This document shows positions 1 through 10,271 of a stretch of 51,190 nt of DNA, piece by piece. The notes under the pieces were generated by a model. It saw only the letters and a program-made list of their open reading frames with translations, was not told the DNA's origin and made no database searches. Source of the stretch: Rhodoferax sp. (GTDB lineage: Bacteria; Pseudomonadota; Gammaproteobacteria; Burkholderiales; Burkholderiaceae_C); the NCBI RefSeq assembly GCF_018780565.1, contig NZ_JADMJN010000014.1, forward strand, positions 1 to 51,190, written 5' to 3'. Positions within the stretch are counted from its first letter, which is position 1, and each line of letters starts with the position of its first letter. The position numbers and the translations under genes were made by a program.

Positions 1-2543
<2,543 letters not shown>

Positions 2544-2643
2544 TGCACCTCAAGTTTGGAATTGGTCCGATCGCTCAGCTTGCCCGGTCAAAGTACAAGC
2601 ATAGTGCATCTTTCCATGCCAATGTGCAGATATTCAGACCCGC

Positions 2644-3324
2644 TTATTGATCAGTCTCGGCAAGCCCCTGCTTTTTCGCCAGTGCCCGGGCCACGTCCCG
2701 CGGATCCAGACCGTACATGTCGGCGAATTCCTCCACCGTCTTGCCACTGTTGCCAAATGCGCTCAGCAGTGCTTCCTGTTTGGCGAGCTGCTGATCATGC
2801 TCAGCAAGCGCTTCTTCGAGCAAGGCATTGGCATGTAGATCGTGGGTCTGGGCCATGGTCAGGTAATCCTGGCGGGACAGTCCGGAGGCCTCAAATGCGG
2901 CCACCAGCTGAGCACGGAATTTCGGCCGCAAGTCTTCCCTGGAGCGACCCTGCCGACGCCGAAACAGCTCCAGCATGGCCAGATAAATGTGCTGCGCCGA
3001 TACGTCTTCCACCGCAGCGCCCTGAAGATCGTGCCGCTTATGGCCTGCAGCAACGCTTTGCAGGTAACGGGTGGAGCGGGTGTGCACGCCCAGGGCCGCT
3101 TTGAGGCTATCACGCGTGAAATACTCGGGGTGTGTCGCCAGCAATTCCTGAAAAATCCCGAGCTTGAGCGGCAGAAACTGCGCGCCAAAAAGATGGGGAT
3201 AGAGTTCAAACAATTTTTCGAGCACCGGCTGAACCGATTGCGAACGTGCCGGCTTGGCACTTGCATCCACAGGCGACGTGGGCTCAGGGGCTGGAACGGA
3301 TGCTTCTGATGAGGTACTGGTCAT
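2644..3324 (-). CDS. ProQ/FinO-domain RNA-binding protein
   Basis: 226-aa protein of the ProQ/FinO family of RNA chaperones, which bind structured sRNAs and mRNA 3' ends in the cytoplasm. The order is a polar Ala/Pro/Ser-rich N-terminus (about 1-30), a FinO-type domain (about 31-125) with LFELYPHLFG, FTRDSLKAALGVHTRSTRYL and the trailing AMLELFRRRQ, then a charged helical C-terminal third. E. coli ProQ ends in a Tudor-like domain; here the tail instead carries a segment (SGKTVEEFADMYGLDPRDVA) that reads like a helix-turn-helix. The start lacks a clear ribosome binding site, so a start a few codons downstream is possible. It is divergent from the lipocalin-like gene and same-strand with the sensor kinase. 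The family is clear; the RNA targets are not known. Confidence 0.85.
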   Translation of the reverse strand: MTSTSSEASVPAPEPTSPVDASAKPARSQSVQPVLEKLFELYPHLFGAQFLPLKLGIFQELLATHPEYFTRDSLKAALGVHTRSTRYLQSVAAGHKRHDLQGAAVEDVSAQHIYLAMLELFRRRQGRSREDLRPKFRAQLVAAFEASGLSRQDYLTMAQTHDLHANALLEEALAEHDQQLAKQEALLSAFGNSGKTVEEFADMYGLDPRDVARALAKKQGLAETDQ

Positions 3325-3436
3325 AGGATTAAATGGGGGTCAACCCGCGATTGTCGACGAAGTGGCCGAAACATGGATACTGCAGGCTAGACAGCCCGAA
3401 TGCCAACACCCACCCCGACCGTTGCCGCGCCCCCTC

Positions 3437-4594
3437 ATGCCAATTTTCATCAAGCCCAGCCAGATACGGCGACTGGTTCTGGCCGCCGGATTGACCGCAC
3501 CGCTGTGGTCTCTTCAAGCAGATGCCAAATCGAAAAACCCCGACGTGGCACTGACACCCGGCGCACTGAAATTCCCCCGCGACCTGGGCAGCCACCCGGA
3601 CTTCTCCATTGAATGGTGGTACCTGACCGGCCACCTGGTTGCGAGCACTGGTGCAGGACCTTCCCGCGACAAGCGGGAATTTGGTTTCCAGCTGACTTTC
3701 TTCCGCTCGCGCATTTCCGCCACGCAGGACATGCGTTCGGCATTTGCCGCCAAACAACTGATCTTTGCCCATGCTGCGGTAACGGATGTACCGGGCAAAA
3801 AGCTTTGGCATGACCAGCGCATTGCGCGAGAAAGCTTTGAATTGGCACAGGCCAGCCAGAAGGACACAGCCATCACCCTGCGTGATTGGTCACTGCAACG
3901 CGACGCCACGGGGTACAAGGCCGTTGCAGCAGGCGCAGGCTTTCGCTTTCAACTTGCTTTGCAGGAAACGCAACCACTGCTACTGCAAGGCGATCGGGGC
4001 GTATCGCGCAAAGGGCCCCAAGCGCAACAGGCCAGCTACTACTACAGCCTGCCTCAGCTTCAAGTCACAGGCACACTGGGCCTGCACGATCAAACCACGC
4101 AGGTACAAGGCACTGCCTGGCTGGATCACGAATGGAGTCGGGAGTTGCTGCACCCACAGGCAGTCGGCTGGGACTGGATCGGCATGAACCTGCTGGACGG
4201 CAGCGCCCTCACCGCCTTTCGTCTTCGTGATCAGGCCGGCCATACACACTGGGACGGCGGCTCGTTTCGCCACCCCGGCATGGGGCCAACACCCTACGTG
4301 TTTGCTCCGGGCACCGTCAAGTTCCAGACACTTCGCAACTGGACCAGCCCCCTGACTCAGGCAAGTTACCCGGTGGAATGGATGGTGCGCATCAACAGCC
4401 CGGGCGCGCCCACTGCGCTGGCAAGCGTCTACATCGTCAAAGCCATCGTCGACAACCAGGAGCTGGACAGCCGCAACTCCACCGGGGCAGTTTACTGGGA
4501 AGGCTTGAGCGAAATTTTTGATGCAGACGGCAGGCTCCTGGGTCGCGGCTACCTGGAGATGACGGGCTATGCCAGCCCGCTCAAGTTATCCTGA
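3437..4594 (+). CDS. Exported lipocalin-like (CrtC/AttH-type) protein
   Basis: 385 aa from ATG 3437; the reading frame is open further upstream, but this ATG begins a positively charged and hydrophobic leader (RRLVLAAGLTAPLWSLQADA) that looks like a signal peptide, so the product is probably periplasmic. The body has hallmarks of the tandem-lipocalin family annotated as lipocalin-like or carotenoid 1,2-hydratase: SIEWWYLTGHL near the N-terminus, then GTAWLDHEWSRELL and GWDWIGMNLLDGSALTAFRLR. In many proteobacteria this gene follows a FtsX/LolC-like ABC transporter; here it stands alone, so its partner is unknown. Its 3' end overlaps by 14 bases the end of a decayed minus-strand GFA-like fragment, suggesting that DNA was inserted or deleted just behind it. 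The biochemical function is not established for these non-carotenoid homologues. Confidence 0.8.
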   Translation: MPIFIKPSQIRRLVLAAGLTAPLWSLQADAKSKNPDVALTPGALKFPRDLGSHPDFSIEWWYLTGHLVASTGAGPSRDKREFGFQLTFFRSRISATQDMRSAFAAKQLIFAHAAVTDVPGKKLWHDQRIARESFELAQASQKDTAITLRDWSLQRDATGYKAVAAGAGFRFQLALQETQPLLLQGDRGVSRKGPQAQQASYYYSLPQLQVTGTLGLHDQTTQVQGTAWLDHEWSRELLHPQAVGWDWIGMNLLDGSALTAFRLRDQAGHTHWDGGSFRHPGMGPTPYVFAPGTVKFQTLRNWTSPLTQASYPVEWMVRINSPGAPTALASVYIVKAIVDNQELDSRNSTGAVYWEGLSEIFDADGRLLGRGYLEMTGYASPLKLS

Positions 4595-4856
4595 CTTTTC
4601 CCGACGCCTGGATCACGACCTTGCTGCGACGTAGCCCTGGCCGCACCTCGGCCGTGTGCGAAATGGTGACGCCGCATTCTGGATAAAAGCACATTTTCAG
4701 CCAGCGGCCACTCTCATCAGAGTGGTACTCCTTCTCAGATAGTTTGCCCTGCAAAATTTCGACCGCCTCGCTGCTGTCGATTCCAGGAGCTGCATTTTGG
4801 GTGCTGAACCTGACCCAGTTCAGAACCTGTTTGCATTTTGCTTTTCGGCCGACTGA
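4581..4856 (-). pseudogene. Decayed C-terminal fragment of a GFA-family protein
   Basis: On the minus strand an open stretch of about 90 codons ends at TGA 4583-4581. Its middle reads ILQGKLSEKEYHSDESG, then CFYPECGVTISHTAEVRPGL and VVIQASGK. This resembles the C-terminal half of glutathione-dependent formaldehyde-activating (GFA/CENP-V) proteins, where a Cys-x2-Cys zinc pair (here Cys-Tyr-Pro-Glu-Cys, off by one) is followed by a conserved Gly-rich strand. The N-terminal half with the first zinc cysteines is missing, no start codon with a ribosome binding site is seen, and an in-frame TGA closes the upstream side at about 4857. Best read as a gene remnant; the family assignment is from memory of the motif and is moderate. 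Confidence 0.45.
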
Positions 4857-5222
4857 TCAAGATTTGGGGATTATGAATTTCTGTGACTGTCAACTTATAT
4901 GACCGGGACTGGTGTTCACTTTAGATGGACCAGTATCAGTTTTAGCCCCTCAAGAGTCATTGGGCTTTCGGTGGCTACCGGCAGGTCCCGACCCAAAGCG
5001 GTCTTCTGTGGCGTCAAAATCATTGCTGGATAGCAGGTATTCAGGACTAGCCCGTCAGGTGGGTACGATCAATAGCCGAATGCGGCAGATTTATACATAA
5101 CACACAGATTGATTTGAGACTTTCAAGTGCCTCACCAAGATTCACCGTTTTGAGCTAGGAAACAGCAACTCGCCTTATCAACACTCACTAGCCCCTTGAG
5201 TGGCAGCAAAGGGCAGCACCTA
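4857..5222. other. Non-coding stretch with possible insertion-sequence debris
   Basis: No convincing gene. The part at 4888-4935 looks like a transposon end: it contains TGTCAACTTATATGACC followed by two related blocks, GACTGGTGTTCACTTTAG (4907-4924) and GACCAGTATCAGTTTTAG (4928-4945), 21 bases apart. Repeated blocks at the ends are typical of IS21-type elements, but no istA/istB coding sequence follows, so at most this is a relic. The rest, up to the end of the 222-aa gene, shows no motif I recognise. A 62-codon forward frame at 4912-5100 has no ribosome binding site or recognisable features and is not called. Confidence 0.3.
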
Positions 5223-5891
5223 TCAAGAGTGTGCTGACGAAGGACTGGTGGCCTTCGCTTTAGCTTCGTCCTCAAGATCCCATCGGACACTTGTCACCAC
5301 GACTTGGTATACGTTGTAGATGAAAGATTTAAGCAACATAACTAGGTACCACGTCCAGCATGCGAAAGCGACGGCACATGCTGAAACCATAGTGCTGTAG
5401 GCGACGCTTGCGTTGCACGTAACCAAGGAAGCTAGCCACTGTGTAATTTGAGTAAGCGGCCCATTCGGTTGACCGAAGTAGATCAGAAGTACGCATGCTC
5501 CCAGATATGCAACGTAATGCGCAAATGCGAGCATGAATGCCGAAAGGTTGTATTTAAGATAGCTCTGCCCACTTTTCGCGAACTCTTTTTTTGCCATCGC
5601 AGAAAATACTCCGGGCTTTGTAACCGTAACGAAGACGGTGAAACCAGCAATTAGAAAACCCAATATAGATGGCACCAAAGAGATACCAAGCTTTAAGGTT
5701 TCTTTAAGCAGTACCCCCGCTTCGCTTCCCCCAGGCCGGACCCAGGACAAATACGCCGCACAACAAATGCCAACCAAAACCGTCGATATGACATTAAAAC
5801 GACTAATAGGAAAACGGTACGTTAGCCTGTACAACTGCAGAAGACTTTTCTCCTCCGTGAGTTGGGCAGGAGTAATTTGATCAACTGTCAT
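5223..5891 (-). CDS. Four-helix membrane protein of unknown function, second gene of an accessory pair
   Basis: 222 aa, not recognised as a named family. Four hydrophobic segments are clear: about 33-50, 68-91 (SILGFLIAGFTVFVTV), 113-139 (AFMLAFAHYVAYLGACVLLI) and 163-190 (MVSACAVAFACWTWYLVMLL). The N-terminal 30 residues and the C-terminal tail (DLEDEAKAKATSPSS) are polar, so it is probably an inner-membrane protein with short loops. Its ATG overlaps the end of the upstream 339-aa gene by 11 bases, so translation is likely coupled. Base composition is AT-rich for the window (24 of 60 G+C at 5281-5340, against 41 of 60 at 8401-8460 in ycaO), suggesting acquisition. Small multi-helix membrane proteins paired with a soluble partner are common effectors in phage defence, but nothing in the sequence proves that role. 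Confidence 0.75.
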   Translation of the reverse strand: MTVDQITPAQLTEEKSLLQLYRLTYRFPISRFNVISTVLVGICCAAYLSWVRPGGSEAGVLLKETLKLGISLVPSILGFLIAGFTVFVTVTKPGVFSAMAKKEFAKSGQSYLKYNLSAFMLAFAHYVAYLGACVLLIYFGQPNGPLTQITQWLASLVTCNASVAYSTMVSACAVAFACWTWYLVMLLKSFIYNVYQVVVTSVRWDLEDEAKAKATSPSSAHS

Positions 5892-6900
5892 TTTTAAGGC
5901 TTTCGAGCTTGGCTAGATTTCTCTCTGAGTTGACGACTTTTCCTACCTGAAGGACCTTCTGAAAGATAAGTCCTTTAAATGCACTGAACATAGCCACTGA
6001 GCCCTTCGATACAGAAGGGGGCACGTCCATGGGCTCTCTCACGGACATCTCTTCGTTAGTTCCAACGAGCTTTGCATCAGTTGGTCCTGTCCCTCGTAGG
6101 GTAACCAAAGCATTGCCTTGCATGGCTGGGGCAATTTGCTTGATTGACTGAGCTTTGTTAAGGCCCTCAGAATTTCGATGAATTAGGCTGGTGGCGTCTG
6201 CATTCACCTGCGATCGAGCTGCCTCAACGGTAGTAAATAATCCATCGTTATTTATCTCCGCATTTGGACGCACCACTTTGATGGTAATTTCTTTCAGCAC
6301 TTTGAACTGATTGACGAAGTTGGTGAGGTTTCGACTTCCTGCAAGGGGCACGATTTCAAGGCGGGGAGCTTGTATCGACTCGACTAGAGCGCGCTTGGTA
6401 ATCTTTGGTATTTTGCCGTCCGCTTCCCTGGCAGCCTTATTCTTTTCCACGAGTTCATTTATGTATTCCCTCCAGCGCCATTTGAGTATCAGTTCCGCCG
6501 TAGTTCGAAATGCGGATAGCCCTGGCGCGCCGGAAACCTGTTTGGAGTAAATCAGCTTGTGATTGTCTAGCAGCAGCACAAATAGCGAAGACGGTGCGCT
6601 TTTGAGTTTCTGTGTGTCAGGAACGATCTTGTTGTCTACCAAAATTTGGTCACGCTGCAACTCAGTATCCATAACGAACCTACCAACAAGAGCGGGTGTT
6701 AGAGCACCTGGCTCCGAATCCGATTTCAAGTTCACCAGTTTCACGTCAAGGAACAAGTACTTCGAGTTTCCGTACATGCGTACGCGTTGGCCACTCAGGA
6801 ATGCGGGAAGTACGATCTCACTCAAATAGTCAAGCAACACATCGTTGCCGAAATGGCAAATAAAATTGGCGAACTCGACCACCTGACGGTATTTGCGCAT
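5881..6900 (-). CDS. Soluble protein of unknown function, first gene of an accessory pair
   Basis: 339 aa, no transmembrane segment and no catalytic motif that I recognise. It starts at ATG 6900 behind a strong AGGGAG ribosome binding site. The N-terminal half (about 1-150) is mixed alpha/beta, with LVGRFVMDTELQRDQI and SAPSSLFVLLLDNHKLIY. The middle has a charged helix (about 148-172, WREYINELVEKNKAAREADG), then a beta-rich stretch with RLEIVPLAGS and EITIKVVRPNAE. The C-terminal quarter is low in complexity and Ser/Lys-rich. The next gene overlaps it by 11 bases and encodes a four-helix membrane protein. Composition and isolation between gene remnants point to horizontal transfer. A sensor or regulator of the membrane partner is a guess from the layout only. 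Confidence 0.75.
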   Translation of the reverse strand: MRKYRQVVEFANFICHFGNDVLLDYLSEIVLPAFLSGQRVRMYGNSKYLFLDVKLVNLKSDSEPGALTPALVGRFVMDTELQRDQILVDNKIVPDTQKLKSAPSSLFVLLLDNHKLIYSKQVSGAPGLSAFRTTAELILKWRWREYINELVEKNKAAREADGKIPKITKRALVESIQAPRLEIVPLAGSRNLTNFVNQFKVLKEITIKVVRPNAEINNDGLFTTVEAARSQVNADATSLIHRNSEGLNKAQSIKQIAPAMQGNALVTLRGTGPTDAKLVGTNEEMSVREPMDVPPSVSKGSVAMFSAFKGLIFQKVLQVGKVVNSERNLAKLESLKNDS

Positions 6901-7481
6901 ATTTTCTCCCTATTTTGTTAAAACGAAATGTACGCTAAGTGTGGCGCATTTGGAGCCTGTAGTTCGAGCTAGGCCGTTTGCCAGCATCTGATTAGCAGGT
7001 CGGCAGACGCTGCAGTGCAGTAGTCCAAATCTTCCCCCGACAACAGTCATTGCCTAATGACTGCTGCTGGCCCGATCCGGTGGTCGCTTCAGACGCTTTG
7101 CCGTCCTTGGCGCTTCGGACATAGTCGGCGGGTGCCACCCATAGCAGCCATCCGACATGATCTCAATTGGTGTGTAACGCGATAACTCAGGAAAACGAAG
7201 TCCTATCTGCCGCAGCTCGCTGGCAGTGGAATCTTACGTGTAGACGGAACCATCTCCTTCAGTGCGAAAGCCCCCGACACGCAGGAAAAACCGTCCCAAA
7301 ATGTTAGGAATCCACTCGGCGCGTGCACTCATATTGAGAGCCCTCCATCTGTTCTTCGTATCTGACTATCAACGCTGGCGACATTAGAACTGATACACGC
7401 TGGCATAGATGGTCCTTCTGGTATCAAACATACGTTTGTACCTTGGGATGAACGGCTTCATCGCCGCGAAGACTCGTAACG
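6901..7481. other. 581-bp gene-poor stretch with hairpins and a broken small frame
   Basis: This lies between the accessory pair and the YcaO gene. Next to 6900 is the leader of the pair, with its ribosome binding site. A perfect 8-bp stem with a 4-base loop sits at 7044-7063 (CAGTCATT-GCCT-AATGACTG), without a following T-run. Another imperfect stem at 7420-7442 (GGTATCAAAC/GTTTGTACC) lies 40-60 bases past the ycaO stop codon and could end or protect that transcript, again without a T-run. A broken minus-strand frame is listed separately. No tRNA, transposase or recombinase remnant was recognised. Confidence 0.4.
7060..7333 (-). pseudogene. Possible small gene interrupted by a stop codon
   Basis: From ATG 7333 the minus strand reads MSARAEWIPNILGRFFLRVG and continues to a TAA after 32 codons (7237-7235). 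The same frame then stays open for almost 60 more codons, through ELRQIGLRFPELSRYTPIEI and SDGCYGWHPPTMSEAP, before stopping near 7060. The reading after the stop looks protein-like, so this could be a small gene with a nonsense mutation, or two unrelated chance frames. I do not recognise a family. Confidence 0.22.
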
Positions 7482-9698
7482 CTAGCTGGCTTTAGCCGCT
7501 ACATGGGCCCGCGCCATATGCATTTTTTTATAGCTGTCGATCAGACGGCGGTGCCTGTCGAGCCCCTCCAGTTCCATGCTGGTTGGCGTCAAGCCAAAGA
7601 AGCGCACGCTGCCGTCCACTGAGCCCAGCACCGCGTCCATCCGCGGATTGCCATACATCCGGCGGAAATTGACCACGTAATCGTCCAGTTCCAGGTCGTC
7701 ATCGAGCCGCACCTCCAGCACCACGTTCAAGGCTTGATAAAACAATCCGCGCTCGGCCGTGTTGTCGTTGTACTGCAAGAAGGCGCCCACCAGCTCTTGC
7801 GCCGCCTCAAATTGCTGCAAGGCGAGATGGATGAGCAGCTTCAACTCCAGAACGGTCAGCTGACCCCAGGTCGTGTTCTCGTCAAATTCGATGCCGATCA
7901 ATGTAGCGATGTCGCCGTAATCATCCAGCTCGTTGTTCTCTAAACGCTCCAGCAGTGCTTGCAGGCTGGCGTCGTCTAGGGCGTGCAGGTTCAAGATATC
8001 GGCGCGGAACAACAAGGCCTTGTTGGTGTTGTCCCAGATCAAATCGTCTACCGGATAGATTTCCGAATAGCCGGGCACCAAAATCCGGCAAGCCATGGCG
8101 CCTAGCTGGTCATGGACCGCCATGTACACCTCTTTGCCCATGTCTTCAAGAATGCCGAGCAAGGTTGCGGCTTCCTGCGCATTGGAACTCATCTTGTCAT
8201 TCTGGCCCTGACCAGAAAAATCCCACTCGACAAAATCGAAATCTGCTTTGGCGCTGAAAAAGCGCCACGACACAATGCCGCTGGAATCAATGAAGTGTTC
8301 AACAAAGTTGTTGGGCTCGGTCACGGCTTCACTGGCAAAGGTGGGCCGAGGCAAATCGTTCAGACCTTCAAAACTGCGGCCCTGCAGCAACTCGGTCAGA
8401 CTGCGTTCCAGCGCCACCTCGAAGCTTGGGTGCGCGCCAAACGAGGCAAAGACGCCGCCGGTGCGCGGGTTCATCAGGGTGACGCACATCACCGGGTAGG
8501 TCCCGCCCAGCGATGCATCCTTCACCAGCACCGGAAAGCCCTGCTCTTCCAGGCCCTGAATGCCAGCCAGAATGCCCGGGTATTTCGCCAGCACGTCGGG
8601 CGGCACATCTGGCAAGGCGATTTCACCTTCCAGAATTTCGCGCTTCACCGCCCGCTCGAAAATCTCCGACAGGCATTGCACTTGCGCCTCGGCCCGCGTA
8701 TTACCGGCACTCATGCCATTGCTCACAAAGAGGTTCTCGACCAGGTTGGACGGGAAATACACCTCTTCGCCGTCGGATTGGCGCACAAAGGGGAGCGCAC
8801 AGATACCACGCTGCACATTGCCGGAGTTGGTGTCGATCAGATGCGAGCCACGCAACTCGCCATCGGGGTTGTAAATTTGCAGGCAGTACGCATCCAGAAT
8901 GCCCGACGGCAATGCATCTTTCTTGCCCGGCTTGAACCAGCGCTCGTTCGGGTAATGGACAAAGGCCGCGTTGGCGATGTCTTCACCCCAGAACGAGCCG
9001 GCGTAGAAGTGGTTGTTATTGAGGCGCTCGATATATTCGCCCAACGCCGACGCCAACGCGCTTTCCTTGGTTGCGCCCTTGCCGTTGGTGAAACACATCG
9101 GCGAGTGCGCATCGCGGATATGCAGCGACCACACATTGGGAATGATGTTGCGCCACGAAGCGATTTCAATCTTGATGCCCAAGGCCGCCAGAACGCCCGA
9201 CATATTGGCGATGGTCTGCTCCAGTGGCAGATCCTTGCCCGCAATATAGGTGCTGGCGTCAGAAGCCGGCTTCAAGCTCAGCAAGGCCTGCGCATCGGCA
9301 TCCAGGTTCTCCACCGCTTCAATCACAAACTCAGGCCCGGCTTGCACTACTTTTTTGACCGTGCAACGCTCAATGGAGCGCAAAATGCCCTGCCGGTCTT
9401 TATCGGAGAGTTCCGCCGGCAACTCAACCTGAATCTTGAATATTTGCTGGTAGCGGTTTTCCGGATCAACAATATTGTTCTGCGACAGGCGGATGTTGTC
9501 GGTCGGAATATGGCGCGTGTCGCAGTACAACTTCACAAAGTAAGCCGCACACAAGGCCGATGAAGCCAGAAAGTAATCGAACGGCCCCGGCGCCGAGCCA
9601 TCGCCCTTGTAGCGAATAGGCTGATCGGCCACCACCGTGAAATCATCAAACTTGGCTTCAAGACGAAGCTTATCGAGAAAATTAACTTTGATTTCCAT
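7482..9698 (-). CDS. ycaO: OsmC-YcaO fusion protein
   Basis: 738-aa fusion. Residues 1 to about 140 are an OsmC/Ohr-like fold, with cysteines at 50 and 59 (SSALCAAYFVKLYC) and at 112 (ERCTVKK). From about 150 to the end it closely follows E. coli YcaO (586 aa): GKDLPLEQTIANMSG, WRNIIPNVWSLHIRD, CFTNGKGATKESALASALGE, FVSNGMSAGNTRAEAQ, LSEIFERAVK and FGAHPSFEVALERSLTELLQ. The Glu residues in GEYIER (221, 224) and SEIFER (346, 349) match the ATP/Mg-binding pattern of YcaO enzymes, which activate amide backbones with ATP. E. coli YcaO has been linked to ribosomal protein S12 methylthiolation; no peptide-modification cluster (precursor peptide, dehydrogenase) lies nearby, so a housekeeping role is more likely than natural-product synthesis. 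The start has only a weak ribosome binding site. Confidence 0.92.
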   Translation of the reverse strand: MEIKVNFLDKLRLEAKFDDFTVVADQPIRYKGDGSAPGPFDYFLASSALCAAYFVKLYCDTRHIPTDNIRLSQNNIVDPENRYQQIFKIQVELPAELSDKDRQGILRSIERCTVKKVVQAGPEFVIEAVENLDADAQALLSLKPASDASTYIAGKDLPLEQTIANMSGVLAALGIKIEIASWRNIIPNVWSLHIRDAHSPMCFTNGKGATKESALASALGEYIERLNNNHFYAGSFWGEDIANAAFVHYPNERWFKPGKKDALPSGILDAYCLQIYNPDGELRGSHLIDTNSGNVQRGICALPFVRQSDGEEVYFPSNLVENLFVSNGMSAGNTRAEAQVQCLSEIFERAVKREILEGEIALPDVPPDVLAKYPGILAGIQGLEEQGFPVLVKDASLGGTYPVMCVTLMNPRTGGVFASFGAHPSFEVALERSLTELLQGRSFEGLNDLPRPTFASEAVTEPNNFVEHFIDSSGIVSWRFFSAKADFDFVEWDFSGQGQNDKMSSNAQEAATLLGILEDMGKEVYMAVHDQLGAMACRILVPGYSEIYPVDDLIWDNTNKALLFRADILNLHALDDASLQALLERLENNELDDYGDIATLIGIEFDENTTWGQLTVLELKLLIHLALQQFEAAQELVGAFLQYNDNTAERGLFYQALNVVLEVRLDDDLELDDYVVNFRRMYGNPRMDAVLGSVDGSVRFFGLTPTSMELEGLDRHRRLIDSYKKMHMARAHVAAKAS

Positions 9699-9804
9699 GG
9701 GAGAGTTTCAAAAATGGTGCTCAAAGTAAGGTGGCCGCTATTATCCGTCGCCACGCCGGCGCCTTGTGATGCATCATCAATGCTTTCTGGATAGTGAGGC
9801 CCTT

Positions 9805-10014
9805 GTGAATCAATCCCTTGCCCATGCCGAACTCATTGCCGCTTTCAAGCGGGCGGAGGCAGATGCTGCTCACAAGTTCGGATTGATCAAAACTGCTGAA
9901 AAAAAGGGGCCCAAGGCCATCCAGGCGGCTGTCGAAACAGCTGCAAAGGCAGCAAAACGCAGGGATTCGTATGCAAAGAAGCTGGACGTCCTGGGGGTGG
10001 GCCTCAAGGATTGA
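9805..10014 (+). CDS. Small lysine/alanine-rich helical protein
   Basis: 69 aa if translation starts at GTG 9805, which has AGTGAGG five bases upstream; the frame is open to ATG 9766, but that start has no ribosome binding site. The product is almost entirely charged helix: AELIAAFKRAEADAAHKFGL, then KAIQAAVETAAKAAKRRDSY, ending VGLKD. It has no cysteines or membrane segment. Divergent from ycaO and convergent with the LysR gene. Function unknown; it could be a nucleic-acid- or membrane-associated small protein, judged only from its charge. Confidence 0.5.
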   Translation: MNQSLAHAELIAAFKRAEADAAHKFGLIKTAEKKGPKAIQAAVETAAKAAKRRDSYAKKLDVLGVGLKD

Positions 10015-10271
10015 GCGGGCTCAGCCCAAGTAGCTTGTTTGCCCAAATGACCACTTCCGCTCGCGCGTTGCTTTTGGAAGGTGGATCTGAATTTAACTCA
10101 GCCTACTTCCCGATACCGGTCATTCCCGAGTGACCGTAACTGGTCCAGACCTGTCCGCCGAGCATCAACCGCAACTGACTGTTCCCGCCACATTGGAGTC
10201 GGTCGCAAATCATTCTTGACCCTGTGTTTGCGACTCCGATTGCACAAAGCGACAGGCGACGATTGTCGACG

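Noticed and set aside
4912..5100. 62-codon forward frame in the gene-poor stretch
   Set aside because: No ribosome binding site, no recognisable protein features, and it overlaps the suspected IS debris.
5223..6900. Calling the accessory pair Kiwa (kwaA/kwaB)
   Set aside because: The membrane-plus-soluble layout is similar, but gene order is reversed and I cannot recognise the KwaB domain in the 339-aa protein.
7044..7063. 8-bp hairpin in the gene-poor stretch as a terminator or attachment site
   Set aside because: No T-run, no gene ending directly before it, and no second copy at the other edge of the patch was noticed.
8112..9563. Long forward frame of 483 codons opposite ycaO, and similar long frames opposite nuo, pnp and nrtA
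   Set aside because: Mirror frames of GC-rich genes; no protein-family motifs, and they fully overlap well-recognised genes.
7482..9698. A thiazole/oxazole-modified peptide cluster around YcaO
   Set aside because: No precursor peptide, dehydrogenase, protease or transporter of that kind is adjacent, and the protein follows the E. coli YcaO type.
10117..10136. Hairpin CGGTCA-N8-TGACCG downstream of the LysR gene
   Set aside because: Short stem without a T-run; could be chance or a weak transcript end, not called as a terminator.
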